Notes: generated from the sequence alone by a model not told the origin. A stretch of DNA of 64,000 bases from JAGQPD01 sp020426865 (GCA_041399065.1 JAWKTN010000013.1:62001-126000); one strand, 5' to 3'. Shown: positions 7,747 to 15,127, counted from the first letter of the stretch. Numbers and translations: made by a program.

Positions 7747-8043
7747 TTCGCGGCGATCCCAGTGCGGCGTCGATCTTGCGGGAATCTTGGCGAGCATCCA
7801 ACACCGCATAAATCTCGATCCAATCCTCGTCCATTTTGTAGTAGATCGAAAATGGAAATCGCTTGGAGAATGACCGGAAGAAACCACGATATTGCTCGTG
7901 AATGCCCGCGTATAGCTTGAGAGATTCGATATCCAACTTAAGCAGTCATTGAAGTAAATGCCAAGGCCTGCCTTTTGAGCTTCGTAAAAGTCCGCCCCAA
8001 TTTCAAGATCTCGCTCGGCTTCCGGGAGCAGCCGTATTTTCAT
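7747..8043 (-). pseudogene. ParE-family toxin, frameshifted (cassette 6)
   Basis: The frame starts at 8043 with MKIRLLPEAERDLEIGADFYEAQ and GLGIYFNDC, typical of ParE toxins. At about 7938-7941 it continues in another frame as LDIESLKLYAGIHEQY, RFPFSIYYKM and YAVLDARQD, the rest of the same family. One base is missing there, so a full toxin cannot be made. The ATG overlaps the antitoxin stop (ATGA). The original 3' end ran into attC site 4, which is now split by intron 2. Loss of the toxin would leave the antitoxin harmless on its own. Confidence 0.85.
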
Positions 8044-8264
8044 TTCAATCGTTCTCGAAGTCGTTCCTTTGCGGCCTCCCATTCGACGAACGAGGTTTGG
8101 CCCTCCCGAATTGCAGTCTGGCGTTGCGCTAAAACGTCACCGTGCCAATCGGGAGGCGGAACATCAGATGGGCGACGTGACAGGTCTTCCCAGAGACGCT
8201 CCATTAGCAATAATTTTTCGGAAATCGAGAGGGTTTCGATAGATAAAGATGATGATGTGCTCAT
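8040..8264 (-). CDS. Addiction-module antitoxin (cassette 6)
   Basis: A 74-residue protein of the small antitoxin family often called putative addiction module component. SISEKLLLMERLWEDL, DVPPPDWHGDVLAQRQ and SFVEWEAAKERLRERL fit that family's helix-turn-helix-rich layout. The ATG at 8264 gives the family's normal length; the frame also runs upstream towards attC site 5. It overlaps the toxin start by four bases. Its toxin partner is frameshifted, so the gene may now be an orphan that still represses related systems. Confidence 0.85.
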   Translation of the reverse strand: MSTSSSLSIETLSISEKLLLMERLWEDLSRRPSDVPPPDWHGDVLAQRQTAIREGQTSFVEWEAAKERLRERLK

Positions 8265-8312
8265 GAGAGCATTATATCCCCCAACGCCACAGTAAGCAAT
8301 CACAGGTCCCGC

Positions 8313-8402
8313 CGCGAACGACCCGCATCACGGGGCGTGCGGAGATGATCCGCCATCTGAAAACGGCCCGATCGCACGCTCCAGTGCATGCGATTGTTCG
8401 CC
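8313..8402 (-). other. attC site 5 (cassette 5), intact
   Basis: The best uninterrupted example in the array. The left box cgcgaac (8313-8319) pairs with the right box gttcgcc (8396-8402). The arms gacccgcatcacggggcgtg and cacgctccagtgcatgcgattg pair with one extra base. The right box gttcgcc is complementary to the cassette 5 start box ggcgaac at attC site 6. This is the reference used to read the intron-split sites. Confidence 0.9.
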
Positions 8403-8420
8403 GCTGCTTTGCCGACACGT

Positions 8421-8900
8421 TTATTTCTGGAGCATTTGTTCGTATTCGTCGTGAGTGCCGATCCAGAACCAGACGTAGGAATCATTGTCCAGTAAGCCCA
8501 GCGCCCGATACCCCTTGCCGATACGCACGGACCAAATGTCGCCAACCTTCTTGAAACACAACGACGGATGCCGTGGATTATGTTGCCAAAGTCGGTATGC
8601 CGCCCGCGCTCGTTGCTTGATCTCAGGCGGGAGCTTGGTGTAGCGATCCCAGAAATCAGGAGTCGTCAATGACCTCATTAATTGGCGTTGTCCTTCCTTC
8701 AGCGATATCGCGCTGACACGCTCCAAGACGCCTGTCAGCCGTCCCCCAGGCAGTGAATCCTGGGCAATCTGCCTGTCCCAATCATCATTCTGTTGCAGCT
8801 GGAAGTCGGACAGCCACGCAAAAAACTCTTCGCGCTCGACCTCCGGAAGGGCCTTCACCTGCTCGGCAATCTGCTGGACCTTTGTGTTCATATCTGACAT
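8421..8900 (-). CDS. Antitoxin-toxin fusion protein (cassette 5)
   Basis: The N-terminal 75 residues (LPEVEREEFFAWLSDF, DDWDRQIAQDSLPGGRL) match the separate antitoxin at 9313-9510. The C-terminal 85 residues (TPDFWDRYTKLP, HPSLCFKKVGDIWSVRIGKG, WFWIGTHDEYEQML) match the separate toxin at 9059-9316. In that pair the genes overlap as CAATTATGA. Here the same place reads CAATTAATGA: one extra A removes the antitoxin stop and joins both frames. The toxin half starts at the ATG at 8676-8678. The product could be a self-neutralised fusion, or internal initiation could still give free toxin. Start codons at 8900 and 8891 are both possible. Confidence 0.85.
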   Translation of the reverse strand: MSDMNTKVQQIAEQVKALPEVEREEFFAWLSDFQLQQNDDWDRQIAQDSLPGGRLTGVLERVSAISLKEGQRQLMRSLTTPDFWDRYTKLPPEIKQRARAAYRLWQHNPRHPSLCFKKVGDIWSVRIGKGYRALGLLDNDSYVWFWIGTHDEYEQMLQK

Positions 8901-8962
8901 TATCTCTCGCCGAGTGTAGCCCGGCAACCCCCACGAAGCCAAGGGTGCTCTTGGTCGTCGGC

Positions 8963-9053
8963 GGCGAACGTTTGGGATAACGGGGGGCGAGTGAAAGACC
9001 TTGACGTCAGGACCGACTACGCCGAGCCCTCCCGTTCATCCCATTGTTCTGTC
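8963..9053 (-). other. attC site 6 (cassette 4), intact
   Basis: The left box ggcgaac (8963-8969) and right box gttctgtc (9046-9053), with arms gtttgggataacggggggc and gccctcccgttcatcccat, form the folded site. The right box is complementary to the cassette 4 start box gacagaac seen at attC site 7. Confidence 0.88.
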
Positions 9054-9058
9054 GTGGA

Positions 9059-9316
9059 TCAGGGCGAAATCAGTCGGTCGTATTCGGCATGGCTACCAAT
9101 CCAGATCCAAAGCAGTCCATCGTCAACCTCGACTGCCAACGCCCTGTATTGGAGGCCAACACGGGCAGATCGATATCGTCCAACCTTCTTGAATTGTAGC
9201 GAGGGATGATTGGGATTAGATCGTAACAATTGAAAGTTCTTGTCCGCAAGCGATCGGATGTCACTGGGCAATGCATTGTAGCATTGCCAGAATCCTGGGC
9301 TCGCAAAATGTTTCAT
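9059..9316 (-). CDS. RelE/ParE-superfamily toxin (cassette 4)
   Basis: An 85-residue protein. FASPGFWQCYNALPSDIRSLADKN forms the N-terminal helices. HPSLQFKKVGRYRSARVGLQYRALAV forms the central sheet with its basic residues, and LLWIWIGSHAEYDRLI the final strand and helix. This is the compact RelE-superfamily fold usually found beside short antitoxins. The ATG overlaps the antitoxin stop by four bases. It is the closest relative of the C-terminal half of the fusion protein at 8421-8900 and shows what an unfused pair looks like. Confidence 0.83.
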   Translation of the reverse strand: MKHFASPGFWQCYNALPSDIRSLADKNFQLLRSNPNHPSLQFKKVGRYRSARVGLQYRALAVEVDDGLLWIWIGSHAEYDRLISP

Positions 9317-9510
9317 AATTGGGTCGATCTGCCTGCTTGGTGGTCGCGAATGGCCTCGTCCGCCAAGCTATCGAGACGCCCAGCAGCCACATCTGACTCT
9401 AGTTGTGTGTCCCAGCTATTTGCATCAAATCCCCAGAACCATTCGCGGAATTTAGCGAGTTCGTTGGGAGGCAAATTGGAAATCGATTTTTCAAGTTCTT
9501 GAAGTGTCAT
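9313..9510 (-). CDS. Antitoxin of the cassette 4 pair
   Basis: A 65-residue protein with an amphipathic N-terminus (LQELEKSISNLPPNELAKFREWFWGFD) followed by WDTQLESDVAAGRLDSLADEAI, the usual toxin-binding tail of this antitoxin family. It shares this layout with the first half of the fusion protein in cassette 5. The ORF is followed directly by the overlapping toxin. About 140 bases between its start and attC site 7 hold no clear gene and probably carry the cassette promoter. Confidence 0.82.
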   Translation of the reverse strand: MTLQELEKSISNLPPNELAKFREWFWGFDANSWDTQLESDVAAGRLDSLADEAIRDHQAGRSTQL

Positions 9511-9652
9511 GTTTCTATTTTACGCCCTGGCGCGAATGAAAGCTATAGCACGGATTGTCGTCAAAAACGTTGCAAAGTCCCGGGCGATAGGTCTCGTTGA
9601 TTTCGTGAGTATCCCAACGCATGCCATCGCGAAACACATTTCCAAGTGCAAG

Positions 9653-9740
9653 CGACAGAACGACTAAAATCACCCGGTTGCCGCCAAGAGACTTTGATTT
9701 GAGGAAACGCCCGATCGGCAACTCGGGTGCATTTTTTTGG
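9653..9740 (-). other. attC site 7, left part, interrupted by intron 3 (cassette 3)
   Basis: The left box acagaac (9655-9661) and arm aaaatcacccggttgccg pair with the right arm cggcaactcgggtgcattttt, ending at G9740. The site resumes after the intron as ttcgtcg (11761-11767). The joined box GTTCGTC is complementary to the cassette 3 start box gacgaac at attC site 8, which places the insertion between G and TT. Confidence 0.88.
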
Positions 9741-11760
9741 GTATGCCTGGCATACCGTTTAACTTGTGGGGTGCGAGTCCCCTGTACGAGAACGAGACCC
9801 TTTAACGGAAAGGCGGTATACCAAATGTAATTTCCAAAGGTGCAAGTACTAGATGAGGGCAACTGCGGAAGGGTGACCGACCGTGGGGAAGAAGCCTGCG
9901 AAGGTGTGCGTAAATGCTGGGTTTGTCGTTGCCGACGAAATTGACGAAAGGCAACAATCGCCACTCAGACGCCTTCTCATCAAAACTGCGAGGCTACGAA
10001 CAGAAACTTGATACAAGGCCGGTTCGTCCAGGTGAGTCAGCCCATCTTGAGCGAAACCATCTCGTTCGGGGGGATTGGTAAATCAAGAGCTTGCGCGGCG
10101 AAAGTAAGTCGGTTTATCCAGGGAAGACTGCATGCCTGTGTCCGCCAGTAGGGCTTGCCCGAAGCCGGAGGCGAACGGTGAAAACCGCTCGTCGCGTGCA
10201 GTTTGCAGCAGAGGTCGTAGTACTGATCCGTTAACACCAATAACGACAGAAAGGACCGAACCGTGAAGAACAAGGAGGAGCTACCGATGAACTCGGATCG
10301 AGGTGCCTGGCAAATCCCGCTGGACTTCGCTCGCGAAGAACCGTGGGCCCGCAAGGCGAAACTATTCCGAACGGAACCGACCGATCCGACGCACACCGAT
10401 CAGCCAGCCTTGGACGTGTCCCCAGAGGACGCTTTGATGGAGTTGATTGTCTCACCACGGAACCTCAAACGGGCATGGCGTCAAGTCAAAGGGAACCGGG
10501 GCGCACCTGGCCCCGATGGCATGACGATCGCCGAATTTGAAGACTGGGCCCATGAAAACTGGGCCACGGTGCGGCAGCAACTTGTGGAAGGGACGTACCA
10601 GCCGCAGCCGGTGCGTCGCAAAACCATTCCCAAGCCCGGTGGCAAGGGCGATCGCTTGCTCGGTATTCCAAACGTGCTCGACCGCCTGATCCAACAAGCC
10701 ATCGTACAAGTCTTAACGCCGATCTTCGATCCGGGTTTCTCGGAATCGAGTTTCGGCTTCCGCCCCAACCGATCCGCCCACGGAGCTGCCAAGCAAGTGC
10801 AGCAGATCATCCGGCAAGGTCATACTCATTGCGTTGATGTTGATCTTTCGAAGTTTTTCGACAGATGTCAACATGACGTGTTGATGAGTCGCGTGAGCCG
10901 CAAGGTTCACGATCGACGCTTGCTCAGGTTGATTGGCCGCTATCTGCGAGCGGGTGTGATGGTCGAGGGCGTGTTGCAACCGACCGAAGAGGGCGCGCAA
11001 GGTGGCCCGCTTTCACCTTTGTTAAGTAACGTGCTGCTGGATGATCTTGACAAGGAACTGGAACACCGCGGATTGAAGTTCGTGAGATACGCCGACGACT
11101 TCCAAGTCTTCGTGCGTAGCGAGCGGAGTGCTCATCGCGTGTTCGCGTCGGTCAAGCGGTTTTTCACGCAACGCTTGAGACTCGTCGTGAACGAGGAAAA
11201 GAGCAGCGTGCGACCGGCCCTGGGCTGCGAGTACCTGGGGTTCACTTTTGTTGGTACGCGTGTGACGATTAAAATCGCGCCGAAGAAGCTGAAAGCCTTC
11301 AAGCAACGCATCCAGGAACTCACGGGGCGCAGCCGAGGGATTTCGATGGCGCGTCGTTTGACTGACCTCAATCGCTATTTGCGAGGTTGGATAGGTTACT
11401 TCGGTCTGGCTCGCCAGTTCGACGACTTCGCTGATCTCGACGGCTGGATTCGACGCCGCGTGCGGATGTGCTACTGGAAACAGTGGCGGTATCCACGCAC
11501 CAAGGTGAAGCAGCTGGTCGCGTTGGGCGTGACCCTCGACATGGCGATCAAGCACGCAATCAGTCGCAAGACGTATTGGCGGATGTCCCGTACACCGGCA
11601 CTACGGTATGCAATGACCAACAAGTGGCTCGCGCAACAAGGCTTGCTGTCATTAAAGCAACTGTGGTACGAGTTGGCTTCTCTTCGTGGAACCGCCTAGT
11701 GCGGACCCGCATGCTAGGTGGTGTGGGGGCTGCGGTCAGCAATGGCCGCGGCTACCCGAT
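9741..11760 (+). mobile_element. Group II intron 3, class C-like, in attC site 7
   Basis: It is 2020 bases long and the same subfamily as intron 2. The first 300 bases and the last 630 are almost identical to intron 2, while the middle differs by many substitutions. The 5' end GTATGCC/GGCATACC forms a perfect hairpin. Domain V is 11691-11722 and domain VI ends in ctacccgat at 11760. Insertion is at G|TT of the attC box, antisense to the cassettes. Confidence 0.9.
10287..11699 (+). CDS. ltrA: Group II intron 3 reverse transcriptase/maturase with a one-residue deletion in RT4
   Basis: The protein has 470 residues and the same domain order as the intron 2 protein: RT0-RT7, then maturase X, no endonuclease. 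The frame is open and the catalytic VDVDLSKFFD and YADD motifs are intact. The RT4 motif reads EEGAQGGPLSP, where intron 2 has EEGAPQGGPLSP. The Pro of the near-invariant PQGG element is lost by an in-frame three-base deletion at about 10996. This may reduce or abolish polymerase activity. The ATG at 10287 follows AAGGAGGAG at good spacing. The stop lies in domain V. Confidence 0.94.
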   Translation: MNSDRGAWQIPLDFAREEPWARKAKLFRTEPTDPTHTDQPALDVSPEDALMELIVSPRNLKRAWRQVKGNRGAPGPDGMTIAEFEDWAHENWATVRQQLVEGTYQPQPVRRKTIPKPGGKGDRLLGIPNVLDRLIQQAIVQVLTPIFDPGFSESSFGFRPNRSAHGAAKQVQQIIRQGHTHCVDVDLSKFFDRCQHDVLMSRVSRKVHDRRLLRLIGRYLRAGVMVEGVLQPTEEGAQGGPLSPLLSNVLLDDLDKELEHRGLKFVRYADDFQVFVRSERSAHRVFASVKRFFTQRLRLVVNEEKSSVRPALGCEYLGFTFVGTRVTIKIAPKKLKAFKQRIQELTGRSRGISMARRLTDLNRYLRGWIGYFGLARQFDDFADLDGWIRRRVRMCYWKQWRYPRTKVKQLVALGVTLDMAIKHAISRKTYWRMSRTPALRYAMTNKWLAQQGLLSLKQLWYELASLRGTA

Positions 11761-11786
11761 TTCGTCGACGGATGTAGGGGACCTAA

Positions 11787-11996
11787 TCAGACTTCCACGT
11801 AGCCCACCGAGGCAGAAGGCTCTGGCAGCGGTAAACCGTCTTCTTGAAGGCCCTTCATGTGCATTTGTAGAGCGGCGTGTATTTCTTGCTCTGCCAGTTC
11901 ACGAGTTTCCCCTGTTGCTACACATCCGGGCACATCCGGCGAGAACGCAGAAAAGTTGCCATTTGCCTTTTCGATAATAATGAGATATCGCTGCAT
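11787..11996 (-). CDS. hicB: HicB-family antitoxin (cassette 3)
   Basis: A 69-residue protein. YLIIIEKANGNFSAFSPDVPGCVATGET is the typical HicB opening of a degraded RNase H-like fold, with the PDVPGC motif. TRELAEQEIHAALQMHMKGLQEDGLPLPEP is the following helix and proline-rich tail. HicB binds and blocks the HicA ribonuclease; longer family members also carry a DNA-binding domain, absent here. It starts three bases after the hicA stop. Confidence 0.92.
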   Translation of the reverse strand: MQRYLIIIEKANGNFSAFSPDVPGCVATGETRELAEQEIHAALQMHMKGLQEDGLPLPEPSASVGYVEV

Positions 11997-11999
11997 CTT

Positions 12000-12188
12000 T
12001 TATTCCTTAAGTCCCGCCTGACGCAATATGCTGTTTTCGGTTCCCGGAGCTAAATCGTCATTAGGCTTGCCCGCGATGGTGACACGACCTTGTTTTGTGT
12101 CGTGTTTGAACTGACGGTGGCTTCCTTTCTGTGCCACCTGGTACCAGCCGTCATCCTGGATCAATTTGATTATCTCACGAATCTTCAT
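12000..12188 (-). CDS. hicA: HicA-family mRNA interferase toxin (cassette 3)
   Basis: A 62-residue protein with the double-stranded RNA-binding-like HicA fold: MKIREIIKLIQDDGWYQVAQKGSHRQFKHD, with the catalytic His in KGSHRQF, then VTIAGKPNDDLAPGTENSILRQAGL. HicA cleaves mRNA and tmRNA independently of ribosomes. The ATG at 12188 gives family length; the longer upstream frame has no HicA similarity. The order is hicA then hicB, the classic arrangement and the opposite of the second pair at 14642-15077. Confidence 0.93.
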   Translation of the reverse strand: MKIREIIKLIQDDGWYQVAQKGSHRQFKHDTKQGRVTIAGKPNDDLAPGTENSILRQAGLKE

Positions 12189-12256
12189 TCGCTTCCATAC
12201 TCGTTTGTTTCGTCGTGTCTGTTTGGGCCATTTCCATTCAACTCTGCCACGCCTCG

Positions 12257-12502
12257 TTAACGGATGAAGTCGCCCAGACAGAGCACCACGGCGGCAATCA
12301 CCACCATACTGATCCCACCAAAGATCGCACCAGTGAAATGTCCAGTCGGGGCGCCGGGATGGCGCAGCCGCAATAAAATCGCACCGATCAAACATCCACC
12401 GACAGTCGTACGAATAAGTATACCAATCCGAATCGGACGGGACCGGGCATTACCGTCCGTATCCAGCGACACTCTCAATCCCGAGGGTGTATACGGGTTC
12501 AC
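12257..12502 (-). CDS. Small membrane protein starting NPYTPS (cassette 3)
   Basis: An 81-residue protein from a GTG start. It begins MNPYTPSG, a variant of the planctomycete NPYxSP motif, and has two hydrophobic segments (about 28-45 and 57-78). It lies inside cassette 3, upstream of hicAB. No palindrome separates it from hicA, so it appears to share that cassette. The function is unknown. The motif suggests the cassette was built in, or adapted to, a planctomycete host. Confidence 0.6.
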   Translation of the reverse strand: MNPYTPSGLRVSLDTDGNARSRPIRIGILIRTTVGGCLIGAILLRLRHPGAPTGHFTGAIFGGISMVVIAAVVLCLGDFIR

Positions 12503-12517
12503 GGATTCGTGTCTCTC

Positions 12518-12597
12518 GACGAACGCTACCGTTCACCCAGCCCGCGCGATGAACGTATCCACTTCGAAAGCACCCGATCGCGGGCTTGGGTGCAACG
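12518..12597 (-). other. attC site 8, left part, interrupted by intron 4 (cassette 2)
   Basis: The left box gacgaac (12518-12524) and arm gttcacccagcccgcgcgatg pair with the right arm gatcgcgggcttgggtgcaacg (ending at 12597), resumed after the intron as ccttgttcggc (14626-14636). The joined site has 12 bases between gtgca and gttcggc, as in attC site 5. The box gttcggc is complementary to the cassette 2 start box gccgaac at attC site 9. Confidence 0.87.
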
Positions 12598-14625
12598 GTA
12601 CGCCCGACAAGGGCGTGAATTTGTGGGGTGCCGCTTCCTTTTGGAAGCCAGTCCCCTGTACGAAAACGGGAATTGATTGGAGGACAGTATACCAAATGTA
12701 ATCCGACCAAACACAAGTACTAGACGAAGGCGGGCACCGACGCGCAGCGTTGGTCGGCGGAAGGGTGACCGACCGTGGGGAGGAAGCCTGCGAAGATGTG
12801 CGTAAACGTCGGGTTTGTAACATCGCCACCCGGACTTCTTCACGCCAAAGCTGCGAGGCTACGAATAGAAACGTCATAGAGGCCAAGAGAGAACCTGAGG
12901 TGAGTTGCCCGTGGACAACGAAACCGTTCCCGACAGACTCCGAGGTAGATGACGAGCTTGTGCAGCGAAAGTTCACGTTCTTATTCGGGGAGATCTGCAA
13001 GCGTACCCGTGAGTAAGGCTTGCCTGAAAGGCGGGGCGAACGGGGTAACCCGTCTCGTGCGAGCAGAAGTCAGCAGAGGCCGTAGTACCGATCCTCGAAG
13101 CCCAACCGAAACGGGAAGGGCCAAACGTTTTCTATGATAAGGAAGATCCATTCATGACCTCAAACCGTCTGATACCCGTGCAACGTACCTTCGACTTCGC
13201 AGACGAAGCCGAACGAACGCGTAGGGCGTTGGAAGCTCAGCGAAGCGAATCGGCATTGGCGGCCGTGAAGACGACAGCCTTAAGCTCAGATGCCGAGAAT
13301 CTGATGGAGAAGATTGTCGATCTGCGGAACATCGAGCGAGCCTGGAAGAACGTCAAAGCCAACCGCGGAGCCCCGGGCCTGACGGGGAGGACTTGGACGC
13401 ATTCTACCAGGACTTTTGCATTCGTTGGCCGATCGTTCGACAACAACTGTTGGATGGAACCTACCAGCCCGAACCGGCTCGCAGGAAATCCATTCCCAAG
13501 CCGGATGGCTCGGAGCGAAATTTAGGCATTCCCATGTCCAGGAAAGACTGCTCCAGCAAGCCATCCTTCAAGTTCTGACGCCGATCTTCGATCCGGACTT
13601 CTCGGAATCGAGTTTCGGTTTTCGACCAAAGCGTTCCGCTCAACAAGCAGCGCTACAGGTGCAAGCTCACATTCGGGCCAGCTATCGTCATTGTGTCGAT
13701 ATGGATCTGTCGAAGTTTTTCGACCGCGTTCAACATGACGTCTTAATGACACGTGTTGCTCGCAAGGTCCACGACAAGCGAGTGCTGCGTCTGATTGGGC
13801 GGTACCTGCGAGCAGGCGTGATGGTCGATGGCAACCTGCAACCGTCGATCGAAGGTACGATGCAAGGAGGCCCGCTTTCACCCATCCTGGCGAACATCCT
13901 GCTGGATGATTTCGACAAGGAACTGGAGCGACGCGAACTCCGCTTTGTGCGCTACGCGGACGACTTCCTGGTGTTCACCAAGACCAGGGAAGCCGCTCGC
14001 CGTGTCTTCGATTCGGTGGAACGATACCTGACGCGAAAGCTCAAACCGGTGGTCAATCGCCAGAAGAGCAGCATCCGCAGCACAAACGGAGTCGAGTTTC
14101 TTGGCTTTCAGTTTGTGGGCTACGGCGGCCAGATTCGCGTCAGCCCGAAGAATATCCGCAAGTTCAAAGATCGTGTTCGCGACATCACACGTCGCACTCG
14201 CGGCGTATCGATGCGGCAACGCTTTGTAGAACTGCGTCGGTATTTCCAGGGGTGGGTTGGTTACTTTCGCACGGTTCCGATCAAAAGCTTCTTTGGTGAA
14301 CTCGACAAGTGGGTCCGCCGCCGCCTCCGGTCTTGTTACTGGAAGCAGTGGAAGAATCCGCGCACGCGAATCACCAACTTGAAGCGTCTCGGTATCCGGC
14401 AGAAAGAAGCCGTTACTCACGGTGTCAGCAGCAAAGGCCCCTGGGTGATGTCGTCCAGTCGCGCAGTGCATCAAGCACTGTCGGTCGACTACCTCAAGGA
14501 ATCGGGATTGGCGAGTTTATTGGAAATCTGGCACAAGCTTGCTGCCAAGAGACGAACCGCCTAGTGCGGACCCGCATGCTAGGTGGTGTGGGAGGGGCCC
14601 CGGGAAACCGGGCCCCTATCCCGAT
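12598..14625 (+). mobile_element. Group II intron 4, class C-like, in attC site 8
   Basis: It is 2028 bases long and the same subfamily as intron 1. The 5' end GTACGCCC/GGGCGT forms a hairpin, followed by a GGGG...CCCC stem with an extra internal hairpin (ccgcttcc/ggaagcc) that introns 2 and 3 lack. Domain V is 14556-14587. Domain VI is GC-rich and ends in ctatcccgat. It is inserted four bases upstream of the GTT of the attC box, unlike introns 2 and 3. The RNA parts look complete but the protein gene is broken. Confidence 0.88.
13154..14564 (+). pseudogene. ltrA: Intron 4 reverse transcriptase/maturase, two frameshifts
   Basis: The full set of motifs is present but in three frames. MTSNRLIPVQ...ANRGAPG is in the first. 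DAFYQDF to GSERNLGIP is in the second, after loss of a C at about 13377 (ggcct for ggccct). LLQQAILQVL, FDPDFSESSFGFRP, VDMDLSKFFD, MQGGPLSP, YADD and the maturase X domain are in the third, after loss of an A at about 13532 (cccatg for cccaatg). The catalytic residues survive in the third frame, so only the two single-base deletions disable it. The product cannot be made as one chain without frameshifting. Confidence 0.9.
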
Positions 14626-14641
14626 CCTTGTTCGGCAAATC

Positions 14642-14863
14642 TTAGGTTTCGAATTCGCTCCGCGACACCCCGGATTGTCGAATGATTGACCGTAACGTCC
14701 CGACACGAAGCTCATCGTGATCGGGCACGGGCACTGTCGTGGTTCCGTCGTCAGTCACTCGTTGCATGACGATATGACTTCCGCGCTGACGCACCTGCTG
14801 AAATCCGTGGCGTTCGAGTATGGAACATACTTCGCGGCCGGACAGCACTCGTAGTTTACCCAA
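14642..14863 (-). CDS. hicA: HicA-family toxin (cassette 2)
   Basis: A 73-residue protein with LSGREVCSILERHGFQQVRQRGSHIVMQR, including the catalytic His in RGSH, and VPVPDHDELRVGTLRSIIRQSGVSRSEF. These are strong HicA/YcfA features. The start is a TTG (minus strand, 14863) overlapping the hicB stop by eight bases. Here hicB precedes hicA, the reverse of cassette 3, so the two pairs are separate acquisitions rather than a duplication. The gene ends just before the attC site 8 box. Confidence 0.92.
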   Translation of the reverse strand: MGKLRVLSGREVCSILERHGFQQVRQRGSHIVMQRVTDDGTTTVPVPDHDELRVGTLRSIIRQSGVSRSEFET

Positions 14864-15077
14864 TCGTCACCTCAATTTGGGTTACGAATACATCTTCTCT
14901 CAATCGCTGCTGAATCTCATCAGGTGAAGCACACTCAAAAAACAACTCCAGAGCTTCACGCAGGTTCTCTCGCGCCGTTTCGATCGTGTCACCTTGGCTC
15001 GCAACATCCAATTCCGGACACAATGCTACGAAGCCGCCATTTTCACGTTGGATGATGGCCGTCATCTGCTTGCTCAT
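14856..15077 (-). CDS. hicB: HicB-family antitoxin, short form (cassette 2)
   Basis: A 73-residue protein: MTAIIQRENGGFVALCPELDVASQGDTIETARENLREALELFF. The CPELDVASQGDT segment is the HicB core and ARENLREALELFFE the helix after it. No DNA-binding extension is present. The ATG at 15077 gives the core family length, although the frame continues upstream. It overlaps hicA, so the two are probably translated together. Confidence 0.9.
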   Translation of the reverse strand: MSKQMTAIIQRENGGFVALCPELDVASQGDTIETARENLREALELFFECASPDEIQQRLREDVFVTQIEVTIG

Positions 15078-15127
15078 CACTTGACTCCAGGTTTCAACTG
15101 TATTTTTGACATGCTGCCTATTCGAGA

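Noticed and set aside
9511..9652. Small ORF between cassette 4 and attC site 7
   Set aside because: The frame runs out of the intron and attC and ends quickly without a ribosome site; more likely the cassette promoter region.
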